64,000 bases of DNA, from positions 4,513,392 through 4,577,391 of the forward strand of contig NZ_CM001466.1 in NCBI RefSeq assembly GCF_000231055.2. The letters are read 5' to 3'. Every line of letters starts with the position of its first letter. Positions within the stretch are counted from its first letter, which is position 1. This stretch comes from Saccharomonospora azurea NA-128. Its GTDB lineage: Bacteria > Actinomycetota > Actinomycetes > Mycobacteriales > Pseudonocardiaceae. Below the pieces are notes generated by a model. That model did no database searches and was not told where the DNA came from. It was given only the letters and a program-made list of their open reading frames with translations. The position numbers and the translations under genes were made by a program. This document shows positions 16,614 to 26,131 of this stretch, in pieces.

Positions 16614-17804
16614 ATGTCCAGCACAGGGAGCGGGCCGGGACTGCGAGTGGCCGTCGTGGGCGCCGGGATCGGCGGCCTGGCCACCGCGGCCGCGCTGAAG
16701 AAGTGGGGAGTGCGGTGCGACGTCTACGAGCAGGCCGAGCATCTGCGTGAGGTGGGCGCGGGACTGCAACTCGCGCCCAACGCGAGCGCGGTGCTGTACC
16801 GGCTCGGCCTCGCCGAACCGTTGCGCCGGGTCGCGGTCCGTCCCGCCGCGGTCGAGATGCGGCGGTGGGACACCGGAACGCTGCTCGGGCGAACCGAGCT
16901 GGGCGCCGCGTGCGAGGAACGCTATGCGGCGCCCTATCTCACGGTGCATCGCGCCGACCTCCACCGCATCCTGGCCACCGCGTGCCCCGAGGGGTCGCTG
17001 CACCTGGCCATGCGCTGCGCGGAGGTCGTCGAGCACGACGAGGAGGTTCGGCTGCACTTCGCCGACGGTTCCGAGCGGCGCGCCGACGTGGTGATCGGGG
17101 CCGACGGTATCCACTCGACGGTCCGGGCCGGCCTGGCCACCGACTCGCCCCGGTACTCGGGGACGATGGTGTACCGCGGGCTGGCTCCCGCCGACCGGCT
17201 GCCTCGGCACCGGGACGACCCGCGGGTGCGCCTGTGGCTCGGACCGGGTCAGCACTGCGTGATCTACCCGGTGTCCGAGGGCGACAAGGTCAACGTGGTG
17301 GCCACCGTCCCCGGCCGGGAGAGGACACAGGAGTCGTGGACGGCGCGGGGTGACGTGGCCGACGTGCGCGCGGCGTACGCCGGCTGGCACGCCGAGGTGC
17401 GCGAGGTCCTGTTGGCCCTGGACGAGGTGAGCCTGTGGGTGCTGCACGACCGCGACCCCCTGCCGAGCTGGACGCTCGGACGGCGCACCGTACTCGGAGA
17501 CGCAGCGCATCCGATGCTGCCGTTCCTGGCTCAGGGCGCCAATCAGGCCATCGAGGACGCCGCGGCGCTGGCCGCGTGCCTCGGCCCGGTCACCTGCCCG
17601 GACGACGTCCCGGCAGCGTTGACCAAGTACGAGGCGGTGCGGCGAGACCGGACCGACACGGTGCACGCCGGTGCGCGCCGCAACAACGGCATGCTGCACC
17701 TGCCGGACGGGCCGGAGCAGCGGCGCCGCGACGCCGAACTCGCCACGGCGACAGACCTGTCCAACCAGGACTGGCTGTACGGGCACGACGCGTTCACGGT
17801 GTGA
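16614..17804 (+). CDS. FAD-dependent aromatic hydroxylase (salicylate hydroxylase-like)
   Basis: This 396-residue group A flavoprotein monooxygenase shows GxGxxG at VVGAGIGGLATA (14-25), the DG motif GADGIHS and the GD motif LGDAAHPMLPFLAQGANQ. It resembles salicylate 1-monooxygenase and 3-hydroxybenzoate 6-hydroxylase, which hydroxylate, sometimes with decarboxylation, at a carboxylated ring. It follows the ligase by 29 bp with a strong AGGAGG site, so it is in the same operon. It may decarboxylate or hydroxylate one aminohydroxybenzoate unit (inference). Confidence 0.88.
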   Translation: MSSTGSGPGLRVAVVGAGIGGLATAAALKKWGVRCDVYEQAEHLREVGAGLQLAPNASAVLYRLGLAEPLRRVAVRPAAVEMRRWDTGTLLGRTELGAACEERYAAPYLTVHRADLHRILATACPEGSLHLAMRCAEVVEHDEEVRLHFADGSERRADVVIGADGIHSTVRAGLATDSPRYSGTMVYRGLAPADRLPRHRDDPRVRLWLGPGQHCVIYPVSEGDKVNVVATVPGRERTQESWTARGDVADVRAAYAGWHAEVREVLLALDEVSLWVLHDRDPLPSWTLGRRTVLGDAAHPMLPFLAQGANQAIEDAAALAACLGPVTCPDDVPAALTKYEAVRRDRTDTVHAGARRNNGMLHLPDGPEQRRRDAELATATDLSNQDWLYGHDAFTV

Positions 17805-17807
17805 GGC

Positions 17808-17843
17808 CGAAGGTCGCGGGCTTCGTCCGTCTCGCGACCTTCG
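17808..17843. terminator. Convergent hairpin between hydroxylase and LAL regulator
   Basis: CGAAGGTCGCG (17808-17818) pairs perfectly with CGCGACCTTCG (17833-17843) across a 14-base loop. It lies in the 56-bp gap between two converging genes and can serve both transcripts. No T-tract follows. Confidence 0.65.
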
Positions 17844-17860
17844 TCAGGTGGCCGACGGGC

Positions 17861-20707
17861 TCAGTCGCCGCGGTCGTCACGACCGGCGTGCGCGAACCCG
17901 GCGAGCTCGACCCGGCTGTTGATGCCGAGTTTGCGGAACTTCTTGCGCAGGTGGTAGTTCACTGTGGACGAGGAGAGGAAGACCTGCTTGGCGATCTGCC
18001 GGTTGGTCAGCCCCTGACTCACCAGCGTGGCGATGGTGCGCTCGGTGTCGTCGAGGCAGTCCCAGCCCGAGTCGTCCGAGGTGGTGCTCGGGGCCGGTCT
18101 CTTGTACACCCCGAGCTCGCGGAGTTTGCTGCGCAGCCGGGCGGCGTCGTGCCGGCAGCCGATGCGCTCGAACCGGCGTAGCGCGTCTTCGAGCGGCAGG
18201 GTGGCATCACCCGGGGCGCCGGTCCGTGCCAGCAGCGTGCCCAGGTCCTCGGCCGCCCACGCCGCCGCCCACGGGTCGCGGTGCTCCGCGACTGCCTGCC
18301 GAAGTGCGGCGGCATCGGCGTCGAGCAGCCCCTGTGCGTGCCGGGCCGCGGTGCCGAGCAGCGTGAACCCCGGGTTGTCGTCGCTGAGCGAGCACAGCAC
18401 GTCGAAGAGCGTGTGCGCCAGCTCGCGTTCGCCGAGCCGCAATGCCAGCCGGATCAGCCACGGCCCCGCACCCGGTTCCGCGACGAAGAGACCGCGTCGT
18501 GTGGTCAGCTCGGTGCGGTAGCGGCGCAGGGCCTCGGCGGCCGCGCTGTGCTCGCCGTGCCGGGCGTGGATGACCTGCAGCTCGATCCATTCGAGCGGGG
18601 CCCGGTAGAAACCGACACCGTCGCGGGCGGCCGCGGCGAACTCCTCCACGTGTCCGGCCGCCGCGATGGGATCACCTCCGCGGAGCGAGGCCAGCGCCAG
18701 CACGGCCAATGCGCGCGGCTGGAGCAGGAAGGTCCCGGTGTTGCGCACGGTACGCAGTGCGTCCCGGGCCAGCTCCTGTGCCTCGGGCACCCGCCCGGTG
18801 TGCAGGAGGAGTTCCGCCCGCACCAGCTTCGGCGCTGCGGCCTGGCCCGCCAGCCCGTACCGGTCGATCTCGGCGTCGAGGTCGCGGATCACCGCCTCGG
18901 CCTCGGCGGACTCCCGCAGATCCACCAACTTCTCGGCGAGTGCGAGCTTCGGCTGGGGGCGCCACACGGGCGGCGTACCGTGCGACACGGCCGCCACCGC
19001 GTTGCGGGCGACGGTCAGCGCCTCGCCCAACACGCCGCGTTCCCACAGCACGTTGGCCAGCACCGTCCCGGCCAGCATCGAACCGACGCCGCCCGAGCCG
19101 GCCGCGAGGATGCGCCGAGCCTCCGCCTCCGAGCCCGCGCCTTCCCGCACGAACGCGCCGTAGATCTTGGCCGCCGTGGCGGTCTGCCGCACCACCGTGG
19201 GTGCCGCGCGTTCCTCCAGCGTGGCCTCCGCTTCGTCGGTGACCTCCGTGGTCTGCCCGCTCATCAGCAGCAGGTTGGCCAGCGTGGAGCGAAGCTCGGC
19301 GTTCGTCTCGGGATCGAGGGGCCGCGCCAGCGTGCACCGCGCCAGTTCCGCGGCTTCGGACATGCGGCCCGCCGCCATCAGCGTGTTCACGGCCGTGCGT
19401 ACGCGTTCCACGTAGGCGTCGTCGTCCTCGCCGGTCAACCGGAGCACACCCAGCGCGAGTTCGGCCGCCCGCGCGGGCTGGTCGCGGGCCAGGCGCCGGG
19501 CGAGGTCGGTCATCGCTTCCAACACCGGTTCGTCGCCCGTGTCCGCGGCACGGAGAAGGTGGGTGGCCGCGGCGTCCCGCGCCTCGGGAGAGTCCCGCAG
19601 CAGCAGGCCCGCGTCCCTCAGGATGGCGCGGCGCACGGTCTGCGCCAGCTCGTCGGCGAGGGTGCGCACCACGAGTTGCTGGGCTGCGACGAGGCGGTGG
19701 TCCTCCGAGCGGAGCAGCTCCGAGTCGAGCGCCTCCTGGAGAACGTCGAGCAGTTCCGTGGAGCTCTCGCCGAGCAGCGAGGCCAACTGGTACACGCGCA
19801 GGGGTGTGTCGACGACACTCATCACGGTCAGCATCCGGCGGCACCGGTCGGACAGGCGGGCCAGCCGCACGGCGGCGAGTGAGCGCACCCGGTGCGGAAC
19901 TCGCTCGGGGCTGGCCGAGGCGGTGGTCTCACCGACGTCGATCAGCCCCTCGTCGCGCAGACCGCCGAGCAACGCGTCGACCAGCTCGGGGTTGCCTCCC
20001 GTGCTCACCAGCATGCTCTGGAGGCCGGGGCAGGGCGGTGCTCCGAACCGTTCGGTGGCCAACGACGTGACCACTGTCTCCGGCAGCGGTTCGAGCCGCA
20101 GGTGCACCTGCGGGTACGGCGTGCTGTGCAGCAGACCCTGCAGTCTTGTTCCTTCCCCGCGTGCCAGGCGCGCCGTGCACCGGGTGAGGACGAGCAGCGC
20201 ACCGCGTTCGGTGCTGCCCGCGAGGATGTCGAGGCATTCCCCGATGATTCGATCGTCGACGCGGTCGGCGTCGTCGCACATCACGAGCATGGGTGCCCGT
20301 TGCGGAGCATGGCCCACCAGAGTCGGCAACGTCGTCTCGGGCAGGTGCCCATGGTCCCAGTCCAGGGACGAGATGTGAGTCTGTTTCGGACCCACGACGA
20401 CGCGGAGATCACCGCCCACCGGGCTGTACTGTCTGGGCACCGCGTGGTGGCGGGACAGCATCGGTTGGCGGACGCCGAAACCGACGCGATGAGCGTGCTG
20501 GAGCAGTCTGCCGAGCATCGATGTCTTGCCGGAGCCCGGAGGCCCGTCCACGACGGCGATCATCGTGTGGCCTTCGGAAACGTGGGCGAGAGCGTCGGTC
20601 AGCCGACCCCACTCACCTTCCCGTCCCCTTGGGGCCGTGGACGACGGTCCCGGGTGCCTGGACGATTCGGTCTCTGTGGAGCCTTGTGCCGTTCTCCCAT
20701 CCAACAA
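17861..20707 (-). CDS. Large LAL-type LuxR regulator, first copy
   Basis: The 948-residue protein has an N-terminal STAND/AAA ATPase region with Walker A GPPGSGKTS (55-63) and a Walker B-like LVMCDDADRV. A long helical-repeat middle region follows, then a C-terminal LuxR helix-turn-helix (about 880-940; SQGLTNRQIAKQVFLSSSTV). LAL proteins are cluster-situated activators that sense a ligand in the ATPase/repeat region. The likely start is TTG 20707 behind GAGGGGGA; no ATG or GTG precedes the ATPase domain with a better site. It faces the hydroxylase operon and, with the second LAL at 21589, brackets the small SRPBCC gene. Confidence 0.9.
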   Translation of the reverse strand: MLDGRTAQGSTETESSRHPGPSSTAPRGREGEWGRLTDALAHVSEGHTMIAVVDGPPGSGKTSMLGRLLQHAHRVGFGVRQPMLSRHHAVPRQYSPVGGDLRVVVGPKQTHISSLDWDHGHLPETTLPTLVGHAPQRAPMLVMCDDADRVDDRIIGECLDILAGSTERGALLVLTRCTARLARGEGTRLQGLLHSTPYPQVHLRLEPLPETVVTSLATERFGAPPCPGLQSMLVSTGGNPELVDALLGGLRDEGLIDVGETTASASPERVPHRVRSLAAVRLARLSDRCRRMLTVMSVVDTPLRVYQLASLLGESSTELLDVLQEALDSELLRSEDHRLVAAQQLVVRTLADELAQTVRRAILRDAGLLLRDSPEARDAAATHLLRAADTGDEPVLEAMTDLARRLARDQPARAAELALGVLRLTGEDDDAYVERVRTAVNTLMAAGRMSEAAELARCTLARPLDPETNAELRSTLANLLLMSGQTTEVTDEAEATLEERAAPTVVRQTATAAKIYGAFVREGAGSEAEARRILAAGSGGVGSMLAGTVLANVLWERGVLGEALTVARNAVAAVSHGTPPVWRPQPKLALAEKLVDLRESAEAEAVIRDLDAEIDRYGLAGQAAAPKLVRAELLLHTGRVPEAQELARDALRTVRNTGTFLLQPRALAVLALASLRGGDPIAAAGHVEEFAAAARDGVGFYRAPLEWIELQVIHARHGEHSAAAEALRRYRTELTTRRGLFVAEPGAGPWLIRLALRLGERELAHTLFDVLCSLSDDNPGFTLLGTAARHAQGLLDADAAALRQAVAEHRDPWAAAWAAEDLGTLLARTGAPGDATLPLEDALRRFERIGCRHDAARLRSKLRELGVYKRPAPSTTSDDSGWDCLDDTERTIATLVSQGLTNRQIAKQVFLSSSTVNYHLRKKFRKLGINSRVELAGFAHAGRDDRGD

Positions 20708-20941
20708 CTGAGATTCCCCCTCGATCCGCCGTGGTGCGGTGACGGCCGGACGACACGGCCCGGCCCGGACACGATCCCGTCGAGCAAACCCCCCGATTGG
20801 CCGGACGATCGGTCGTGCAGCACTGCGCCGACGTCCCGGCCACGAAATGAGCAGTGGTCCCGTGGCCGGAACGCCGTTGCCGCACGCTGCCCTCGAAGGC
20901 TGCAGATGCCCGCGCGGCGTTCAGGCCACGGAAGCGCCGTT

Positions 20942-21415
20942 TCACAGAGCAGGAGTGAGCTCGTGCGCTGTGAGTCGCAACGTGTTTACAGTGGCGCGGG
21001 CGGTGTCGAAGAAGAGTAGGTCGTTCATCAGAAGGAAACCTGGTTCATGTTGGGTCGCTTCCATGCCTTTGTCCGAGAGCGTCGCCGTGAGTGTAAACGT
21101 CAGCCTTCCCTGCTCGTCCTCGCCGATCTCGTTCGTAATTGTTTCCAACACCGGGCTGTTCAACTGTTGAAACACGATCCGGTCCGATTTGTGCGGATGA
21201 ACGTGCTCCCGTACCTCCATTTGGTGGCGCAGTTCAATCTCCCGGACGAACGATCCGTCGTCGAATCGTTCGAGCACCGCGCACCGTGTGATGGACGGCA
21301 CGTAGTACACCGGGTTCGCCGCCTTCTCCAGCAGCTTCGACCACAACAGGTCGCGCTCGATGGGACGGGCGCTGTCCGGATCGTTGACGAGTACGGTGTG
21401 ACTGAAGGTCACCAT
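20942..21415 (-). CDS. Second SRPBCC / AtaL-like (DUF1857) protein
   Basis: The 157-residue product has the family pattern more strongly than the first copy: HTVLVNDPDS at the start, KAANPVYYVPSITRCAVLERF, then FVREIELRHQMEVREHV and TITNEIGEDEQGRLTFTLTA. I chose ATG 21415 because AGAGGA lies 9 bases upstream. It lies alone between two LAL regulators, 234 bp downstream of which the first LAL starts on the same strand. The cluster therefore encodes two distantly related members of one small-protein family. Ligand binding or a cyclisation/condensation role is possible; no catalytic residue is obvious. Confidence 0.75.
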   Translation of the reverse strand: MVTFSHTVLVNDPDSARPIERDLLWSKLLEKAANPVYYVPSITRCAVLERFDDGSFVREIELRHQMEVREHVHPHKSDRIVFQQLNSPVLETITNEIGEDEQGRLTFTLTATLSDKGMEATQHEPGFLLMNDLLFFDTARATVNTLRLTAHELTPAL

Positions 21416-21588
21416 CTGACGACGTCCTCTCCTCAACGGAGCCGATCATCCCGGCGGTGTTGCCGGGACCGGCGCTTGTTCACGCCTACCGAGATTGCCG
21501 TCCCCTCAGGTGTTCCGATATCACTTGTTCACGCCATTAGCCCGGCGGGTGGAGGATCGCGCGGGCCCGCTCCTTGGGGGGAAGTCGC

Positions 21589-24444
21589 ATGAGCAGGAGG
21601 ACCGCACGACGTGCTGCGCTGGACGCCGTGCTCGCCGCCGTGCCCTCGGCCGCAGCGGGTCGCGGGCACGCGGTCGTGGTGTCCGGGCCGCCCGGCATCG
21701 GTAAGACGCGACTGTTGTCCCTCGCCCGCGAGAGCGGGCACGAGGCGGGGTTGACCGTCGTGCACGGGCACGCCTCCGAACTCGACCGGGTGGCACCGCT
21801 GTCGGCGTTGCTGCACGCACTTCGACGCGCGGATCCTCCTTTGCTCTCCGGCCCGGAAGTGACGGACATGGCCGAATTCGCGCGCGATTCCGCCAACCGG
21901 CTGTGGCTGATTCATCGAATAGGCGAACGTCTCGAGGAACGTTCGGCCGAACGGCCGGTCCTCGTGCTTTTCGACGACGCCCAATGGGTCGACGAGGTCA
22001 CCGCGTACGCTCTCCGAGTTCTCGTGCCGTCCATGGCGCACAATCCGGTGTCCTGGTTGATCGCCTGCCGACCCGAGACGAATCCGGGTCCCGGATCGGC
22101 CACTGTGGACTGGTTGTTGCGCGACGGTGCCGAGTCCGTCCGCCTCGCACCCCTGGACGCCACCGAGATCGCGCAAATGTGCCGGGAGGAACTCGGCGTG
22201 GAACCCGGCCCCGAGGTGCTGTCGCTCGCGCAGCGCACCGGCGGGAATCCGCTGCTGTTGACCGAACTGCTCGACGCGATGCGGGAGGCCGAGGGCGCCG
22301 AGCTCGGCGACGGCATCGCCGGCCTGGTCTCGGGTCCACTGCCGAACGCGTTCGTCGAGGCGGTGTCGCACCGGCTCCGCAACCTCTCTCCCACGACCCG
22401 ACGGCTGCTCGACATCGCCGCCGTGTTCGGCAAACCGATCACCGTGCACGACGCCGCCGCGCTCGGAGCCGGGTCGCCACTCGAACTCGTCGACAGTGTG
22501 CGCGAGGGAGTGGAACTGGGGATCCTGTCCGGTGACAGTGCCCAGCTGTGCTTCCGCCAGCAACTCGTCCGGGAGGTGCTGTACCGGCACCTGCCCGAGG
22601 TCACCCGCCGGATGCTGCACCGGGAGGCCGCCACCCGGCTCAACCTCCAGGGCCGGTCGGTGGAGGCCGCCGAGCACCTGCTCTCCAGCGCGCTGCCCGG
22701 GGACCGCCAGGCCGTGGAGGCGTTGCTCGGCGTCCTCACCACGGTGATCGCCACCGCCCCGAACGCCGCCGCCGACCTCCTGCTGCGCACACTCGACCTG
22801 CTCGGCGAGCACGAACCGAGCCGCGCCAAGCTGACGGCCCACGCGGTCCACGCGCTCACCGCCGCCGGACGGGTCACCGAGGCCCGTCGTCTCGGCGAAC
22901 GCGCGGTGGCGACCCGGATGCTGGGCGACTTCGACGCGGCCGTGCACCTGGGCCTCGCCGAAGCCGCCAAGCACGCGGGTGACGACCGGGGCGCGCTCGA
23001 CCACATCGAGCGGGCGTTGGCCGCTGAACCCGCGTTGCCGATGCGCGCGCGTCTGCTCGCCTTGCGCGCGCACGCCTGCCTCTACGTCGACGACTTCGAC
23101 GGCACCCAGGCGGCGGGCAAGGAGGCGGTGACGCTCGGTCGTTCGGTGGTGTCCGCACCGGCGCGGGGCGGACGCTCCGGTGACACGCGCACCGAGGCGG
23201 CGCCCGACGCCGCCGTGTTCGCGGGAGCGGCGCTGAGCGTCGTCGCGGCCGCGGCGGGCGATCTCGACCGCGGTCTGGAGGAGGCCGACGTCGCCGTGGC
23301 GCTCGCCGACGCCGAGGGCGGCCAGGCGCGGCACCGGCATCCTCGACTGTGGCTGGCCCGGGTGCTGCTGTGGAGCGACCGCTTCGCGGAGGCCGAGGCC
23401 GTCCTCGAAGTCGGTCAGCGGGAGGCCGAGGCGCTGGGAACGGGCTGGTCGATGCCGCTGTGGCACTGCTACCGGGCCGAGCTGCGACTCGCCGTGGGCA
23501 GGCTCGACGACGCCGCCACCGAAGCGGAGGCCGGCCTGCGGGTGGCCGCCGAGCTGGACGCCCTCGCGCTGACCGCGTCGTTGGAGGCCGTTCTCGTCCA
23601 GGCCGCGCTGTGGAGGGGCCGCGGTTCCGATGCCCGTGCGGCGCTGCGGCGCGGACTCGACCAGCGCGAACGGGGCATCGGCATGCTGGCCGAGGACCTG
23701 ACCTGGGAACAGGCGCTGGTGGCCGTCGACGCGGGCGACGACAAGACTGCTCTGCGGGTGTTGTCGGATCTGCTCGACCGGCTCCCCGGACGCGCCCTGC
23801 TGCTCGTCGAGGAACCGACGGCGGCGCCGCGACTGGTGCGGCTCGCGCTGGCCGAGGGTGACACCGACCTCGCGGACCGGGTGGTCGACGCGGCCGCGAT
23901 TGTCGCCGACCGCAACCCCCGGGTGCGGTCGTTCACCGCGGCTGCCCGGCATGCCGAGGGGCTGCGCGACGACGCACGGGCCACCCTGGCCGAGGCCGCC
24001 GACCTGTTCGACGACAGCGGCCGCCCGCTGGCCGCCGCGTGGGCGCTGGAGGATGTCGCGGCCGTGGCCGCCCGTGCCGGAGACCGTGCGGGCGCGGTGC
24101 GCGCGCTGGAACGAGCACAGACGTTGACCGCGCGATGCGGAGCCGACCGCGAGACCACCCGCCTCCACCAGACGCTGCGGACGCTGGGGGAGAAGGGCCG
24201 GAGCGCTCGCGCGACCGGCGCCGCCACGGGCTGGGCGGCACTGACCGAGTCCGAACTACGCGTCGCCCGGTTGGTCGCCGAGGGGTTGACCAACCGCGCG
24301 ACCGCCCGCAGCCTCTTCCTCTCCCCTCACACGGTGGACACCCACCTCCGGCACATCTACGCCAAACTCGGCGTCTCCAGCCGGGTCGAGCTCGTCCGGC
24401 TGGCGCTGCGCCACGAAGGCGGAGGCAATCACGAGAAGACGTGA
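21589..24444 (+). CDS. Large LAL-type LuxR regulator, second copy
   Basis: The 951-residue STAND-type activator has Walker A VSGPPGIGKTRLL (31-43), Walker B VLVLFDDAQWVDE, a conserved SWLIACRPE sensor strand, a long alpha-repeat region and a C-terminal LuxR DNA-binding domain (about 885-945; LTNRATARSLFLSPHTVDTH). ATG 21589 follows the run GGGGGGAAG. It is the first gene of the transport/tailoring arm (MFS, hydroxylase, oxidase, SDR). Having two LAL activators in one cluster suggests that the two monomer pathways or the export arm are switched separately (inference). Confidence 0.92.
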   Translation: MSRRTARRAALDAVLAAVPSAAAGRGHAVVVSGPPGIGKTRLLSLARESGHEAGLTVVHGHASELDRVAPLSALLHALRRADPPLLSGPEVTDMAEFARDSANRLWLIHRIGERLEERSAERPVLVLFDDAQWVDEVTAYALRVLVPSMAHNPVSWLIACRPETNPGPGSATVDWLLRDGAESVRLAPLDATEIAQMCREELGVEPGPEVLSLAQRTGGNPLLLTELLDAMREAEGAELGDGIAGLVSGPLPNAFVEAVSHRLRNLSPTTRRLLDIAAVFGKPITVHDAAALGAGSPLELVDSVREGVELGILSGDSAQLCFRQQLVREVLYRHLPEVTRRMLHREAATRLNLQGRSVEAAEHLLSSALPGDRQAVEALLGVLTTVIATAPNAAADLLLRTLDLLGEHEPSRAKLTAHAVHALTAAGRVTEARRLGERAVATRMLGDFDAAVHLGLAEAAKHAGDDRGALDHIERALAAEPALPMRARLLALRAHACLYVDDFDGTQAAGKEAVTLGRSVVSAPARGGRSGDTRTEAAPDAAVFAGAALSVVAAAAGDLDRGLEEADVAVALADAEGGQARHRHPRLWLARVLLWSDRFAEAEAVLEVGQREAEALGTGWSMPLWHCYRAELRLAVGRLDDAATEAEAGLRVAAELDALALTASLEAVLVQAALWRGRGSDARAALRRGLDQRERGIGMLAEDLTWEQALVAVDAGDDKTALRVLSDLLDRLPGRALLLVEEPTAAPRLVRLALAEGDTDLADRVVDAAAIVADRNPRVRSFTAAARHAEGLRDDARATLAEAADLFDDSGRPLAAAWALEDVAAVAARAGDRAGAVRALERAQTLTARCGADRETTRLHQTLRTLGEKGRSARATGAATGWAALTESELRVARLVAEGLTNRATARSLFLSPHTVDTHLRHIYAKLGVSSRVELVRLALRHEGGGNHEKT

Positions 24445-24521
24445 TGCCCTCGGCCGCTCCAGCCGACCAGACTGGCCCCGTGCGCACGCCGTGTGCGTTC
24501 GAGGACACAGAAGGATGGAGT

Positions 24522-25997
24522 ATGAGCCGCGACGTTCAACCACTGTCCGTGCGGCGGGACCGGGCGAGTGCACGCAGCCCCTGGCTGCCTTTCTCGATGC
24601 TCGCGGTGATCGAGTTCATCACCGTGCTGGACGCGTCGATCGTCAACGTCGCGTTGCCGTCGATCGAGGCGGAGTTCGGGTTCACCCCGCAGGCCCTGGC
24701 CTGGGTGGTCGACGCCTACCTCCTCGCCTACGCGGGCTTCCTGCTGCTCGGCGGCCGCGCGGCCGACGTTCTCGGACGCCGCCGGATGTACTTCGCCGGT
24801 CTCGCGTTGTTCACCGTCAGTTCCCTTGTCTGCGGGATCTCCCAGGACGCGGCGCAACTGCTGATCGGGCGCGGTTTCCAAGGACTCGGTGCCGCGCTGG
24901 TCGCACCGGCCGCGCTCGCTTTGATCGGCGACCTCTTCACGGTCGAGTCGGACCGTAACCGGGCGCTGGGCATCTGGGGCAGCATGGCCGGTATCGGCGG
25001 TGCGGCGGGCATGGTCCTCGGCGGACTGCTCACCACGGCGGACTGGCGCTGGACCTTCCTGATCAACGTGCCGATCGGCATCGGGGTGTTCATCGCGAGC
25101 TCGAGGCTGCTGCCGAAGATCGGCCGCACCACCACGAGCAGGCTCGACCTGTTCGGCGCGTTGCTCGGCACCAGCGGTCTCTGCGTGTTGCTGCTCGCCA
25201 TCACCCGCGCCCAGGACATCGGCTGGTTGTCCGGGCAGAGCCTCACGTCGTTCGCCGTCGCCCTCGTGCTGCTCGGTGCGTTCGTGGTCCGGCAGCTCAC
25301 CGCCGCCGAACCGCTGCTGCCCACGCACCTGTTCCGGCGTCCCTCACTCGCCCTCGGCAACGTCGTCATCGCCCTGGTGGGTGTGCTGCTGTTCGCGACG
25401 TTCTTCGTGGTCACCCTCTACATGCAGCGCGTGCGCGGGTTCAGCCCGCTGACCACCGGCCTGCTGTATCTGCCCATCAACGCGTCGATGTGGCTGGGCT
25501 CGTGGCTGGCTCCGAGGGTGATCGGGGCACTGTCGCCCAGCGGGTCGTTGGCGGCCGGACTCTTCCTGCAGGGCGCCGGGCTGGCGTGGTGGACGAGCGT
25601 GTTGACGGTCGACGGGAACTTCGTGTTCACCTTCCTCGTGCCCGCGATGCTCTGGTGCTTCGGGCTGGGCCTGTCGATCGTCTCGGCGTTCGTGGTGTGC
25701 ACCAGTGGGGTCGACGCGGAGGTGCGCGGCGCCGCGTCGGGACTGGCCACGACGACCTACCAGTCCGGCGGCGCGATCGGTCTCGCCGTGTTGGTGGCGG
25801 TGGCCGACAGTCGCACCGGAGAGCTGCTGGCCGGACCGGCTGGGGAGCGTCCGTCCGAGGCGGCCGCGCTCGTCTCCGGATACAGCGCGAGCCTGCTCGT
25901 CGGCGTGGTCGTCGCGGCCGTCGGCGTCGCGCTCGCTCTTCTCGCCCGGCGACTGACCTCGGCGACTCCCGCCGCACCGGAGACCGCCACTCAGTGA
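24522..25997 (+). CDS. DHA2-family (EmrB/QacA-type) multidrug exporter
   Basis: The 491-residue integral membrane protein has about 14 hydrophobic segments. It carries the drug:H+ antiporter-2 signature LDASIVNVALPSI early in TMS1 and motif A-like GGRAADVLGRRRMY after TMS2, as well as the motif C-like GPAAGMVLGG-type glycine-rich helix (GIGGAAGMVLGG). It likely exports the cluster product and gives self-resistance. ATG 24522 follows GGATGGAG, 77 bp behind the LAL gene, so they may share a transcript. Confidence 0.93.
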   Translation: MSRDVQPLSVRRDRASARSPWLPFSMLAVIEFITVLDASIVNVALPSIEAEFGFTPQALAWVVDAYLLAYAGFLLLGGRAADVLGRRRMYFAGLALFTVSSLVCGISQDAAQLLIGRGFQGLGAALVAPAALALIGDLFTVESDRNRALGIWGSMAGIGGAAGMVLGGLLTTADWRWTFLINVPIGIGVFIASSRLLPKIGRTTTSRLDLFGALLGTSGLCVLLLAITRAQDIGWLSGQSLTSFAVALVLLGAFVVRQLTAAEPLLPTHLFRRPSLALGNVVIALVGVLLFATFFVVTLYMQRVRGFSPLTTGLLYLPINASMWLGSWLAPRVIGALSPSGSLAAGLFLQGAGLAWWTSVLTVDGNFVFTFLVPAMLWCFGLGLSIVSAFVVCTSGVDAEVRGAASGLATTTYQSGGAIGLAVLVAVADSRTGELLAGPAGERPSEAAALVSGYSASLLVGVVVAAVGVALALLARRLTSATPAAPETATQ

Positions 25998-26131
25998 GCG
26001 GGCCCGACGGCCTGCCCGACTCCCCGGAACCGACCGCACCCGCGTGGGACCCCTCCGCGCGGTGACCCGGAAGGCGCTCGCGCGCCGTGACCCGAGCCGC
26101 GCCCGCGCGGCCGAGACTGAGGAGTTCTTCC

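Noticed and set aside
21529-24168. 879-codon minus-strand open frame opposite the second LAL gene
   Set aside because: Same antisense shadow effect; the plus strand has Walker and LuxR motifs.
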